Shown: positions 9,850 through 22,839, counted from the first letter of the stretch. The stretch: 64,000 bases of DNA from Albugo candida (GCA_905220665.1 CAJNAR010000009.1:310001-374000), one strand, 5' to 3'. The notes: a model not told the origin generated them from the sequence alone. Made by a program: numbers and translations.

Positions 9850-12800
9850 TATCAAAATTGACTTATAGAATGTGCTGAAACGGTGTGGACTACTTCACTT
9901 TCGTTTGTGCTGAATTCTTCTCTCAAAAAGTATGAAATGGTACGACACGACACAAAAGTCGGTGTCTCGAAAGACACAATGTCTCCGGTATCAATTTTAG
10001 AATTTCGTATAATGCGCAGTCATGCTCTGTTTGCTGGCTCTGCTTGAAACTGTAGCATTAGCCGTAATGGAACCTTCGGGGGATGAAGTCATTTAAAACG
10101 GCGTCTCGCAAACTGACATTTCTGAGTGCACGAGATGATATATGCATAATCTTTATGGCTACAATAGCATGGAATAGCGCTCCTTTGTGTTGAAACATCA
10201 ATGCAACTCTCCGGGGGCGATCAAATCACAAACCCACTCTTCTGAATATCATAAGACAGTATGCGTACGGCAGGAGAAATAATTAATTGCCGTTTGTCGA
10301 GTCTCGTGCAAAAATTCGTTTCGTATTTGGATTTTCAACGCCATCTTTTTATTGTCTATCCTTAGGCTTTACGTTTTCGCAACGTGCTTCCTCTTTTCCG
10401 TAGAGGTATTTATCTTCTCGGCCTCCCTCACTGTCTCTCCTCACTCCATTATGGATTCTGAATCGCTAATTTTGAGCATCAATCATTATGTTCTATGTAG
10501 CGATGTTTCTCATTTGGCTGTGTCAATTTTCCTGTTAAACCCATCATCATCCGGGTAGTCATTTTATCACAATCCTTGACACAACTTTCGACGACTTAAT
10601 GACTCTCCTCGACAGATTGGATCCCTTCAACAATAACACTCCTCCTCGACTACGCAATGACATCTTCTCTTGAAGCCGTATGTCATTGACACAACGTCAT
10701 GGATTCCGCTCGGTACTCCCGCTTCGGTACATCCCGGCGATTTGGAGCCCAAATGAATACGAGCACTTCTCGTTGACACTTTCGAACATTGAATCAACAT
10801 TTCGATCCACCTTCAAGAACTTTATAAACACATTGTACTCCGACGTATTGCCCTTCCAATAAAATTACGTTTCTAGAACTTTCTCGCCTCTCCATCTATA
10901 AAGCTTTGCGTGTAACACTACAACACCTCCCCATGTATTCACATTGATCTTTCACCTTCTACACCGTCTTCGGCGTACCATATCATAGTAGCGCTATCAT
11001 TTCCATCGTCGTATTCTGACATCGGATGGCTCCATGATTCTCTTCTTCTTCAGCTATGACTCGGCAATGTTTTGGTATCGTTCCTATGTCTTTCTGACCT
11101 CCTGTAGCACTGCATCGCAACTACGGACACTTGTAAAGCGCACGGACCATATGAATTCTGTTCTTTTTACAAAATAGAGGTTTACGAACTTTAGACCTAC
11201 TAGGAGCAGTAGTCTCGAATCACTTTTTACGTTTGTGGCAGAATCCTGCAAGTGCGCTGGCTTCATTGCAAATCACGTTATGTGCAAGTATGATCAAAAT
11301 TACATCGTTTGACAGTGGCTTTCAAAGTTGCGACAGTATCGTTGTCTCGTTTCCATATTTGTGGAATCTTTTTGGCTCATAATTCCTGAATAATTTGCCT
11401 CTGGATATATTGAGTTGAAGTGCTTCGCCTTCCATTACACCCATTCTCACATGTCTGATATTTTGTCTAACCAGTTCCGATGTATTCATGCCCTCTCACC
11501 CACTGACTTGGGCTTGTGATATCGTTTGATTTATCATTTTTTTCATTTATTTACCGTGAAATAAACCGTAAAACATTCAATGCACGTTAAACAAGTGCAA
11601 GTTCCCATAGATGATTGATGGAATGGGCGATAACTAAATCGCCAAACGATTCATGCGACCCTATCATGGCTTTACTCGATATTAGAGGCAGTTGTATCAG
11701 AGAGTATGACAGAGATGATTCAGAAACATATTGGAATAAAAAGAGCTAGCTAATAGCATGCTGATATCGCTACTGTCAAGCCTCAAATGTGTATAAATCT
11801 ATCTAGCAGAGAAGTGATCCTTGCCAGCATCGCCCCGTTACGATGCATCCGAGCTATTCTTTCTAAATCAAGCTGAGTCCAATTTCGTTTACGTGACGGT
11901 GATCCGATGTTGATAGCTGCCTATCACTAGAGCTTTCGTACGGAAATCATTTTGTTACTTCCATAGGCTCGAAATACTTTTCGATAATATCCCATATTCC
12001 CCTTTCCTGACAAAGGTTTTCGATATCATCAGCATAGACATCCTGAAGATGAGTTGATGCAAGAGAAGAGTACTTTGACAAGGCAATATACACCACAACG
12101 TCAAGGATGTTATTAAACTGCGAAAAAATGTAGCATTGTTGATTTGCAATATTGCAAGTCAAGTCTTTCAGAGAAATCTGCGACACGACTCACCGGGAAT
12201 TCGAGTGCAAGTTGGTCATTTGAACCAAATGGCTTGGCTTCTGCGGCATTATTAAACGCTTTGGTTATCTGTTTATTTGATTGCAGGGAGTGCATAATGT
12301 AGTGAGAGCGTGTGAAGACTGACGCACTTCATTTTCTTACTGTCGCTATTTGCAGCGGCCTTTCTTTTTTTCTAATCAAACGTACCATTTTCATTGTACC
12401 CGCACTTACTCGTTTCCAAAAAACTTTACTAAACAAAGCGACGGAGATATTGTAGCTTAAAGTGAATGTAGCGTCGCTTCCGAGTTGACAGAACCAGTTC
12501 TGGCTTATACTTAGTTCCTTTCACTTTGCTATGCTTAGTCTGATACTACTTGACTTTACTTGCATGCGACACATCTTTTGTACACATAGGCATATGGCCA
12601 TCTCATAGTGCGAATGTATCCTCCGTACTTTCGGACGATGGGATGGTACCCTTATGTCATCTAATTTTCCCGTGATTCCCTTCCACTACGGTTATCAGGA
12701 TATAACTATTGGCGAGCCCGGTAGGAAGCCCAATCTGATGTCTTTCCTTATGTGAGACTCGCGCAGCGATCCTTCAAACACATATTCAGATGAATTATCC

Positions 12801-15196
12801 CTGGAAATGTGAACAAAGAGTACTACCGAGTACTGTTTGAGGCAGAATGCACATATCACTTGCTGTGAAGGTGTACTATAAAAGCTATCGAACGTGATGT
12901 AGCTATAAGCTGGCCAAACTCGAGTGCTCAACCCTAAATGGGATTGAAAAAAGCGATCCAAATAGCTGGTGCTCTTCTTTTGTGTAAAACCTGGTGATGG
13001 AATCTTTAAGGCCACACACCTTTCGATACTGATTTTCGTGCGTCCATCTATCCAGAATGGCTTTTAAGATTTTTTATCCTGTGTGGATGCACCAAAAGCT
13101 ACACGAGCTCGGTGGGGAGAGTAGAAAATGTCAGGAACCAATTCTGCGACATTTCGTCAAAAGTGTGACTCTTTTTATCTTGTTAAAAATATCCACCTTC
13201 GTTCTTGCTTCGAATCCAAAAGAAAAGAATCGGATAAGAACAAACACCTGATGAATTTTAGGTTTTTGGATCTGTATCGAGAGCCTTTGTCGCACAGCTC
13301 AAACAAGACATTTGATGTTCCTAAGCATGATATGATACAATACATGTGCTATATAGCCCACCCGTGTATTACGACATAATGTATTTCTTGGTGAGCTTCA
13401 ATTGTCATGATTTCTTTCTTTCATAAGGCAGTTACACCTCTGAATCCAGCCTTTCTTTAATTTTTTACCCATGGAGGCATGTAATACTGCTTAGCTTTCG
13501 CTCGTGTCATTGATGACTTGGTCGTTATGTCGATGACCAAACGAAGTATTTTTTCGCCGCTCCTATATTTCACTTGACACAGTCCATCGACGGGGATAAG
13601 GCCAGACTAATCGCCAAACAGTACAGATGTTCGATCTCTAGTTTTTTCAAGTGCATCACTTGACTTTGCACAACTTTTAGCGCTGATAGATACTTTGCGT
13701 CTTCTTTGAATTTAGCACGCCATTTATTTTGCCAGCGGTAATTCCTCGATACGCATTAATAGTATATATTCTTACGCAGCAAATTGGATGCCAAGCGCTC
13801 ATACAGAATCAGCACAAAATGTGTCTTTGCAGTTTACAGGTATAGTTTTTGGAACGTAGATGCTAGGGAACACGCATAGCTCGGCTATATTTTTCTGGAA
13901 CCCGAAATCTACGATAAGTCCGACCAGTGACCCATCCGCTGTGTGAGGCCAAAAACTCACGACACACAGCCTCTACCCTGTAACCGAAGATACCCATGCA
14001 CGGAATGGATGAGTCAATATATTTCTGATCTTGCATTCCATATCTTCACCTTCAGTATAATCATAGAATGTTTACATCGAAGGTGATGGTTCCGAATCAT
14101 GGCTGATATTTCGAGTGGTCTTTGCAAAACGTTCTTGTAACACAGTTCTGAGCTCGACATCTTCAGTTTTTATCATTACAGAGCCCATTCACTTTGATCG
14201 CTGATAAATTTTGGACTCAATGTCAATTTCGTTGGGGATTCATTAGGAGCGTTTCGGCTAGATGGTGTTAGCGCATCCGAGTTTATATTAAAGGAACTTT
14301 CTCGCGATCAAACACATCCAGTGTGTGTTGCTTCAAAGAATTGAGTTTCTAGCATGTGCAAATGATTAACAGTCTAAAATAGGTTGCAGCATTGAGTTAC
14401 GAGGAAGAAAACAAAACAAATACTAACGACAGCGTTGATAAATGCATTTCTTTGAATAACACATACAGCGACATCAACGCGGCTGCGGTCAGCACGGTCA
14501 ACTTCATGGTTACCAGCGCTTTTTGTTTGTTTAAAGGGCACTTTACTAAATATGGCTGGGTGATATTGCATCGGAAACGTTTGTTACACTACCAATCACT
14601 TATTCTTTTGCATGTTGGTTCCATTTTATTTGCAATTCGATGACTAGAAGTATCATCTGCTCCATCGCGAAATTTTGCGGTCGATCGCAAGGTAAGAATA
14701 CTTGATCAAGATGATGCAGGACGTGCTTTAAGGTTGAAGTGATTATATTTCACATTCACGGCATACTTATCATATGCTGTTAGGGATTCGATTGGATTAC
14801 CATTCTTGTGCGTATGAAACACTGAACCATACTTGAGCACCATATTCATGAGGTAGGATTGCATACCAAGTCTTTCAGTTGATTAGTCACACCATGGAGG
14901 CCAGTTGTTTGAGCTTGTTTGAAATAGATGTCCAGCCTCTGCAGGTTATTCTCCTTGACATACTTCTCCCTCCTCCGTTTGGTAGTTCTTGAGTTTTCTA
15001 CTTCTCAAGTGAAACTGTCACGTCAAGACAACGCGTTCTGAACATGAGTTACAACAGTTTGGCTAATTTCAGACAATCTACACTACTAGATATTTCCAAA
15101 TGCGGTATACCAGAAAGCTCTAAGCTCAATACCTGATCTGTTAGAACGTACTTGAAGTACTGTATGAGAAGAATCCACGATATGCAAAGCGACGAC
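9850..15196. other. 5.3 kb without a recognisable gene
   Basis: No reading frame over about 110 codons and none with a motif I recognise on either strand. The sequence is irregular, with scattered short frames, and is probably decayed repeat or long-diverged intergenic DNA. The only slightly gene-like patch is at 11947-12295 (-), listed separately. Confidence 0.5.
11947..12295 (-). other. Possible decayed or mis-spliced coding fragment, function unknown
   Basis: Two overlapping minus-strand frames have natural-looking composition. The first begins with ATG at 12295 (MHSLQSNKQITKAFNN). The second, in the next frame, runs to 11947 and ends EKYFEPMEVTK. They would join in frame if the 16 nt from GTGAGT to CAG near 12180-12195 were removed, but that is far shorter than the 45-73 nt introns elsewhere here. 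I do not recognise the protein. It may be a frameshifted relic. Confidence 0.2.
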
Positions 15197-15210
15197 TGTA
15201 CTGTACATAA
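15197..15210. repeat. Target-site duplication, left copy (truncated LINE)
   Basis: TGTACTGTACATAA here and TGTATTGTTCATAA at 16878-16891 match at 12 of 14 positions and bracket the LINE fragment exactly. Confidence 0.6.
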
Positions 15211-16877
15211 ACAACCTTCCTTTGGACCGCACAAGCCGATGGATATATTCACCATCGCAGCACGTCGACATGGGAAATGGTTCACTGGGAAAGCACATCT
15301 TCATGGTGGAAACACGCACTTAAAATGTGGCATCAGTTGGATTGGAGCATTTCAATATCAGACTTAAATGTTTCATAACGCCGTCAGTACTACATGGAAC
15401 AACCGATGTGGTTTCACTGCGACCAAAAGTTACATTACGAAGCTGCTACTCGTAATCCGAGTACGCAAAACGTTGGTACAATCTTGGTATGGTGGACAAA
15501 CCACATCGAACATTTCGGAAATCGTTTGCTACGCTTTTCTAGATCCGAAGTCTGCAAGACTTTTTTCGGGAAGGCGACACATGGCCAACGAAGGAAGATT
15601 TCGTCACCAACTATTACAACGACGAAGAGCTGAGCACAACGGATATGGCTGAAGAAAAGTTGCTGAGTCGACTTTACTATGAAGTCACTCAGATTCTCCA
15701 GCGTATCCACTCGACGAATGGTGTCATCACTTGGATCACTCCAACCACAAGTGGCAGATCATTTTATGTGGGAGTAAAAACCAAGGAAAGGAAACATTAT
15801 TTTACTTCTATTCCACGCTCACAACTCTCACGAATCGTCCGGAAACCTCCCGAACCAGCCAAGAGTCATCCGGTGTCGACACATTGGTCATCACGGGAGA
15901 GATCGGACGCACTGGATTCAGAACGAGTTCGAACTTTTATGGCTACATCACGGCATCTTCGAAAACGTGGATTACCTATTTACGAAGATTTACAGTTTCG
16001 TCTAGGCTTTCGGATGTTGCCAGTTCGATCTCGCTTCTGGTTCTTAAAGGATATTCAGGCCGACATTATATTGTGCAGGCAGCCTTCGTGTGGGGCAGTG
16101 GAATCCGATCAACATCTTTTTCTAGAGTGCGATCACACGGCACAGTTATGGAGGGAAATACTCCCTAGTTGGGATCAGTTTTTCTCCTCTCGAACACGTT
16201 GGACGCATATTGCATGTGCAATCGTACCAACACTACGGTCGGATTGGAAAGACTATTTCGATATTATCTCAGATTTATGGCCTGCATTGCAAGCGGTGAC
16301 ACTGCACTTCGTCTGGACAGATCGGAATCGTCGTTTGTTCGATCATCAATCAGCAACTCCGACAGTTCCAGCACTTTCCGTGATCTACACCACGTTTAGT
16401 GCGCACGTTCGGTACTTTCGAAGACAGTGTTACGACCACGAGGAACGCATTCGGCTTGCAAAGGTGCTGGATCAACTCGAAACGCAAGGATCATTTGGTG
16501 GATTTTTCAGAAGCCGAAGATCATTGCTGCGGGTACGGCACAGACAAGTCAAAATGCAAGTGCAACTCGGATCCTAGTCCTAGTTGGCTGGTTCTGCTCA
16601 CCGTAGTGTGGCGCACACCAACTTGCAAACCACGGTACTTTTGGACCATTTTTACAACTTGACAACTTTACAACTTTACAGCATTCACAAGCTGGACACA
16701 GTCTCGTATTAAGGATGCTGAGGCTACTACGATACGAGATTTTCAACGAGACGACATATTATCATCTCTCACAGGTATTTCACGAAACGTTTTTTATATG
16801 TATATATGTTATTCAAGATAGCCTAGGCAACTAGAGAAGTCAGTTAGTCTAATTCTAGTAATATAGACACCTTCAAC
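15211..16877 (+). mobile_element. 5'-truncated LINE, same family as the element at 34284-41280
   Basis: From about 15211 the sequence follows the 3' part of the full-length LINE (39611-41280) almost base for base by eye and ends at the same CACCTTCAAC terminus. Only the C-terminal part of ORF2 and the 3' UTR are present, as expected when target-primed reverse transcription stops early. It appears to have inserted next to the start of a copia gag. Confidence 0.85.
15645..16577 (+). pseudogene. LINE ORF2 C-terminal fragment (310 codons open)
   Basis: An uninterrupted frame from ATG 15645 to TAG 16577 matches the ORF2 C terminus of the 34-41 kb element, including the Cys/His cluster CRQPSCGAV...HLFLECDH typical of the zf-RVT region after LINE reverse transcriptases. 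There is no catalytic domain, so it is a dead 3' fragment. It keeps one frame where the longer copy has a shift near 40547. Upstream, 15213-15644 matches ORF2 but in broken frames. Confidence 0.75.
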
Positions 16878-16891
16878 TGTATTGTTCATAA
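16878..16891. repeat. Target-site duplication, right copy (truncated LINE)
   Basis: Right-hand partner of 15197-15210, starting directly after the LINE 3' terminus. Confidence 0.6.
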
Positions 16892-18860
16892 TATGAGCTG
16901 TTGTGATTAGCGGACCGTAAGCAAATGTCAACTTGATAATAGACTTCCCTTTCTCAATTTTCTCCAAAAGCCTCACGACTTACTCGGGAACAGCAACTAC
17001 TTCCATTGGGAGTTCAACATAAAGATGACCCTCGCGCGCAAGGGACTTCTGAATCGTTATCATGACTATGAAGTCCGAGGACGATTCGGATGCTGATTGG
17101 GGAGTGATATGAGAGCCTTTGCGATTATCGCTGAAGTAGGCGAAGTGGAGCATCAGTAAAATATTATAATGCGAGAGCAGCCAAGGAAGTGTGGGACACG
17201 CCCGGAGAATACTGCACCAAGCGCAACCTCCAGAACAGAGTAGCTCTTAATCGAAGACTACATAAATTTCGCATGTAAGAGGGAAGCAATACGGTCATCC
17301 ACATAGATCGATTCGACGACCTCACGTTAGTTATGGAAGCAGTCGGAGACATGATGGACAAAGATAGGAAGCTGAAGACTTTGCTCGGATCCTGTCTGCT
17401 GAATACGAGCTACTTGCCCCAATACTCGAGAATTCAGTTGGACTAACACTAATGGACGTGAAAGAGAAATTGTCGAGGAACACGATAAGAAACAACCACA
17501 AGAGACCTTGGAGGGTGCGATTCGCGTACGCCATGCCCAAGGAAGAGAGCGGACACAATGCATCAAAATCGAACATACATGAAGAATATAAGAAGAAAAA
17601 AACATTTCGCGGAAGGTGACACAGATTGAACATAGTGGGCCACAAACAATATGAGATGCAAAACAAAGCCTGCGACGGACGCGAATGAAATGACATTTTC
17701 AATGAGAGTTGATGATGGCGTTAAAAGGACGTCGGTTGCTGGATAGTGGAGGCTTGTTAAATGTCATTTCTACAAAGGAAGATTTCGCCGAATATTACGA
17801 GTTGGATGACCCAAGATGGAAGCAATTGGGAAAGGAAAAGTTATATTTTGCTACAGGAGCGGTGCAATAGTGACCGTGCAGGAAATTTACAGATAAAAAC
17901 CTGCGGAAATCAATGCGACATTTACAGAGCATGATGTGGTGTTGTCAGCGAAGCATGAGGGAACGTGTACACACTCAGTGTGAAACAAGAGCGCGCCATG
18001 TCGGTGGACACAAGAAGACTGAGAACAAGTGGGAGCTGTGGCATGCCAGATGGGCCAGTCAAACTACAAATTTTACAATTTAGCATAGCAGATGACTAAA
18101 GGTTTTACAGGAATTCGGGAGGAAGATGGCAATGTGTGCAGTAGATTATTCAAGGAAATATGGCAGTGGACAGATCTCTCAAGGAATCGATGACGAAAAC
18201 CATGCCGCCATTACGTTTGGCTCACTCAGATGTTATGGGGTCTATAGAAACCAAAACTTCTGATGGGTCTCGTTTTGTCCTGTCATTTATTGACGACTTC
18301 TCCAAACCTGTGAACCTACACTTCTAAACGACCAGAAGTTAGCTGACTACCAAGTTCATCGAGTTAAAGAAAAAAGGAGCTACACTTTGGAACGAAAATA
18401 AAATTTTCACGCGGTGATAATGGAGGAGAGTTCAAAAATAAGAGGTATCCACAAGAAAACAGCGCCCTTCAGCCCGCAGAAAAACGGGGTTACTAAGATA
18501 ATGAGCAGGAAAATCACGGAACGGCGAGAAGAATGATGAAGAGCAAGTGTGTTGCAAAGACTTGGTGGGCCAAAGCAGCACATACTGCGCTTCATAGTAA
18601 AAAAAACTTTTAGGGATGGCTCAACCAGTTTTGAGGCTTGATCATGCTTGGAAATACTTGATGAACAAGACCTAAGCAGCACTTTGCTACGCATATGCTG
18701 TCAGCGATACTGAATGTATTTATCAATTACAGGTGCCAGAACTTTTCAAAGCTGAATTACGGTACGCTGTTGTAGATGTTAGAACCACTTTTACTACAAA
18801 AAAATTTGATTAATGGGAAAGAAGACAAACCATGCCAAGTTACACAGAAAGTACTGGAAG
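16892..18860 (+). mobile_element. Decayed Ty1/copia fragment (gag, protease, integrase remnants)
   Basis: Plus-strand translations in shifting frames give copia blocks in the usual order. They are a gag start (NYFHWEFNIKMTLARKGLL, about 17000), a UBN2-type gag stretch (ARAAKEVWDT, HIDRFDDL, about 17170-17400), a protease-site relic near 17725-17790, and the integrase entry ETKTSDGSRFVLSFIDDFSK near 18240-18310. Stops and frameshifts occur every few dozen codons and reverse transcriptase is not recognisable. The ends are approximate and no LTR was identified. Confidence 0.75.
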
Positions 18861-18996
18861 TTTATTCGTTCTGTTTCGCACCAAACTCCTAGGAGTTATG
18901 AGCATTATCTATATCGCCTTGACTTGAAAGGCACTGTGCAAACTGACGACCGTACAGAGAATATATACTCTGCGCTAATTCTCATATGCATACATA

Positions 18997-19680
18997 TATA
19001 TATATACTGAGCCGCTATGGCCACAGACAATTCATCTAACCAATCACAGCTCACAAAATTATATTGTTGCTGAGTACGCCAGAAGTGGCGAAGCAGCAAA
19101 TGAAAATGATACCTTTCGCGCAGCCGACCCCACGTGGTGACATTTTCAACATATCAACCGGAAGATCTCATACTACACCCTTCGGAAAGTATTTGAACAG
19201 GTTACTTTATAAAATTCCTTTCTTCCTACGTGTTTTTTCCAATGACTAAACTTTTGAAATCACAATTAGAAAAAGCTCCATGTCCAATGGCAAGCGGCCT
19301 GAAGCCATGCTTTTTTCAACTTATATTACTAAATACTTTCAATTCTAAAAATAGAATTTATATCAACAAATAATAAACAATAAAAAAAAACGATTTTTAT
19401 CTTTCTCAACAGCAACAGCCACCTTTCCAACATCCTAATCTTTAGAGTCTCTACTACCAACCTACCATATACAGATATTAGAAAAAAACGTACCTACGCT
19501 AGAACAATATAACAAAAACAGCGTAAGAAACAGAATGAGCTCGTGCGCAAAAGTAGACAAGTGACCTGATTGGCTACGCAATAAGCAACAATTAAATTTT
19601 GTGAGCTGTGATTGGTAAGATCAATTGTCTGTGGCCGTAGAAGTTTTGTCTGTGGCCATATCGGCTCCCATATATATATA
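18997..19680. mobile_element. Small inverted-repeat (MITE-like) element
   Basis: About 75-95 bp at 18997-19075 is repeated in inverse orientation at 19585-19680. Each outer end carries GAGCCG.TATGGCCACAGAC next to a (TA)n run, and the inner part includes CCAATCACAGCTCACAAAAT. The right arm has an extra partial copy of the GGCCACAGACAA block. The core is AT-rich and non-coding. This looks like a non-autonomous DNA transposon inserted at TA; its family is not identified. Confidence 0.65.
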
Positions 19681-19990
19681 GCGTTCATTCCAGATAGCGT
19701 GTAAATGAACTCTCACAGTTGATCTACCTATTATTTTCATTTTCTTATTACTTTGATCTAAAGGAATAGTGCTAAACAAAATCAGCATGAATCGAAAGTG
19801 TCTGGAATTTCTCAATTCTTCTCTCTAAATTATAATAATATTGCATCGCGCCACGCATGCAACGTGAGGGAAGTGGACATCACACAGATTCGATTATTAC
19901 TGAAGTGATAAAAGTGCAGAATATACTGGATTTTAGGCAGCACTGAATTCACATAACGTCTGTATTCAATTATGACAGCTGAAACTTGTG

Positions 19991-20158
19991 TACTGTTTCA
20001 ACTGAATCATTTGTTATCTTAGAAGTATTTATTATCTTGGATTATCGCTCAAACCCTAAAATTACCATCTAGTGATTACCTAATGCGTTCCGAGAGTGGT
20101 CGAACAAACCAGCTCTTTCTTTCACATGCTTCATCGGTATGACGAAAATTTTCTCATA
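19991..20158 (-). repeat. copia B 3' LTR
   Basis: Shares long blocks with 27259-27425 (for example CCTAATGCGT, GAGAGTGGTCGA, TCGGTATGACGAAAAT). Its inner edge now abuts the inserted DDE transposon instead of the polypurine tract. Confidence 0.7.
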
Positions 20159-22790
20159 CAGTGCAAGACACTTATAACCGATATCCCCCTATTTATGTGG
20201 CCAAATTTCAAAATTTTAATTTCATGCAGCCTATACTTCTAGCGTGCAAATAACCGGTTTTTTTAGCCAATCAGAAGTAGTGTATGTAGGTAGGTTAATC
20301 AATCGCCATATCACTTCAAAAGTTGATAACGCCCTCCGTATTTTTTTGCACTTGTAGCTTCCCGAAGTAACCATGCCACGTCTGAAAAACAAAGGAAACA
20401 CTTTTACATGCTGCAAAGAACAGAAGCAGAAAATTGAAGTACATGACGTGCATGTATTTGAAAGTAGCAGCGCCTGCTGTAAAAATGAATCCCAGATAAA
20501 GAGCGAAAATGAAGTGGAAGATGATGACATGATTGTTGGGAATATTGAGAGAGCGTCCGTTCCAGTGCTAACCAACGAGATCAACCGACCAGTGCGGTAT
20601 CTGGGAAATTCGTCACGCACACAAAGGCGCAAGAAGGTGGTGCTGCGAGAGGCACCAAGCCGTCGACTAAATACTGAACACTGACACCAATGTTTACAGA
20701 AGCTGGTGCTAAGTGGATGTGGATAACGAATATGATGCAGACTTGGATGATGGATCCGATGAAGACGAGGTTGCTGAGTGGACCAAAGCTGATATCAGTT
20801 TGACAGTTGAGAATCTGAAAAAAATAAATCGAAAGCCAAACGCGAAGAACAATGCAGATGCGCATGAAGCAGCGCTACTCGGGTACTTTCGACTACTCCA
20901 GATAGGAAAGACGAAGAAAGCCGCAAGTTCCTTTATCTCAGATGCAGCAGGAAGAGGGGTTTATTTTTCTCGATCAATACGGACATAAGCCAGAACTTCT
21001 ATGAAAGACGGGTCTCTGCCTCAGCCGAAGCAAGGGAAAAACGCCAAGCGATCAAGTATTCTTCAGGACGAGGACTGTATCATTATACTGCAACAATACC
21101 TCCGTGCGAACAATTTCAATGTCGAAATTGCAACCTTGACAAAACACACGAATGAAGAAATCCTCCTCGAGTTAGGCTACACTCCTTGCCCAAAAATATC
21201 GGAACGAACGATGATGCGCTGGCTATAGTCCTTGGACATAACCTACCGCAAAGTTGCGAAGGGGATTTACATCGATGGTCATGAAAGAGAAGATGTTAGT
21301 GAGTATCGCCAGAAGTTTCTGGCCAGATTAGATAGACTTGATGCTCGCATGCCTGTTTTCCCTGCAAAAGATGATAATTTCGAGAAAAACCAAGATGATG
21401 TAATATGGCCAGCAACGAACATTCAACCACTTCTTCTGGTGACCCATGATGAAAGTACGTTTGCTGCCAATGATGGGTTGAGAGCCTTTGGATGCCTGAT
21501 AGAGAACAACCATTGCGCATGAATGGCCAAGGGAGATCTATTCATGTCAGTGACTTCTTTTGTCCAATCTCGGGACGCCTCGCCCTGGACTAAGAGAAAA
21601 AAAGAGCAGTTTCCGACGCTTCCAGAACAAGCATGTGTTATCATGCACCTTGGAATTCAGCACGAATGATGGTGGGAGGCAATGAACCTCTACAATCAGG
21701 TACTTGATCGAGCAATCCCCATCTTTGAGGCACAATTTCCAGGCATGCAGGCTTTCTTTGCTTTTGTCAATGCCACCAGACATGCTGCCTATGCTGACGA
21801 TGCGCTCTGTTCAAACCGCATGAGCCTGACTGGGCCTTGGTGACTAAAAACATCTGATGCGACAAATGACTTGGGGAAATGTAATTTACCAGGAATTGAT
21901 TTTTCCAGAAGATCATGCAATTGAAAAACTTTGTGGCAAGGCAAAGGGCATCAAAGTTGTCCTTAAAGAACGAGGACTTTGGCGCGCAGGCCTTACACCT
22001 ACCTGACGCGTGAAATGTTCTACAACCGAACTGGAATGCTGTGCCAGAAAAATCATGGCAAATCAACCGGACTTTCTTCGCCAGAAATGCATGTTAGAAG
22101 AGCTTATTGTTGGTGCCGGCCACATGATAATACTTTATCCAGAATTTCACTGTGAGCTCAACTTCATTGAGAACTTTTGGGGCTCTGCCAAACTATACGC
22201 ACGGAAACACTGCGATAAGTCATAGACTGGACTTAAGGACGTGGTGCCAAAATCATTGGATTCGGTGAGTTTGACCGAGATAAGGAACAGCTATCAAAAA
22301 TCTCAGCGGTATAATGGGTGTTCAACGCAAAGGGTTGAGTGGTAAAGCTGCGGAATATGCCGTCAAAAAGTACCGTTCTCACCGACGCGTACCAATTTCA
22401 ATCCCAATGAACATGAAGTGCCTCACGGCTTAATACTGCATAAACGAGACAGTACTTTCGGAGATTGTTTTATAATTGATAACTTGTCATACTTACTTAA
22501 TAAAAGAGTTCAGGCCCAATAATATTAAGTAATAAAGGTTAATGATTTTCGGGCGGCCAAATATCGCTCGTCCCACTGAAAATTGCCTAAATTGGTCGAA
22601 TTTCAAGGCCCTACAAGGCCCTACTAGTCCTACAAAAATAAAGTTACGAAGAATTGGCTTCCATTATCTTACAGCGTAGCGTCTGTTGATTAGTACAATG
22701 GAATTCTTTTTTCTACATTAAATCTTTTCTGTGAAGAGAAAGAATTCTTGTCTACCGATTAAACGTTCTGGTTATACGTTTCTTGCACTG
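20159..22790 (+). mobile_element. TA-flanked DDE DNA transposon (Tc1/mariner-like ends)
   Basis: Terminal inverted repeats: CAGTGCAAGACACTTATAAC begins at 20159, and CAGTGCAAGAAACGTATAAC is read inward from 22790 on the other strand (18 of 20 match). A TA dinucleotide flanks each end (20157-20158, 22791-22792), the classic Tc1/mariner target duplication. It contains one decayed transposase gene (20373-22433) and about 350 bp of AT-rich 3' sequence. It landed at the junction of the copia B polypurine tract and 3' LTR. Confidence 0.82.
20373..22433 (+). pseudogene. DDE superfamily transposase pseudogene
   Basis: An intact-looking start (MPRLKNKGNTFTCC) leads through an acidic region, a helix-turn-helix-like part (about 20990-21225) and the catalytic core. 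The first catalytic Asp is in LLLVTHDESTF (about 21437). The second should be in a FDN motif but reads FAFVNATRHAAYA, so that Asp is lost. The third acidic block reads FHCELNFIENFWG (about 22145). The end is GKAAEYAVKKYRSHRR. At least seven stops or frameshifts interrupt it. From memory, this family with the same block order is abundant in basidiomycete and Glomeromycete genomes; that needs a search. Confidence 0.8.
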
Positions 22791-22839
22791 TACTCCACCT
22801 AGGTCTTCTCACGCACTATCGGTTCTCACTGTCACCGAC

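Noticed and set aside
10352..10558. Frame with a hydrophobic, signal-peptide-like N terminus
   Set aside because: It starts with TTG, has no upstream promoter signal, and the rest is unlike any known effector.
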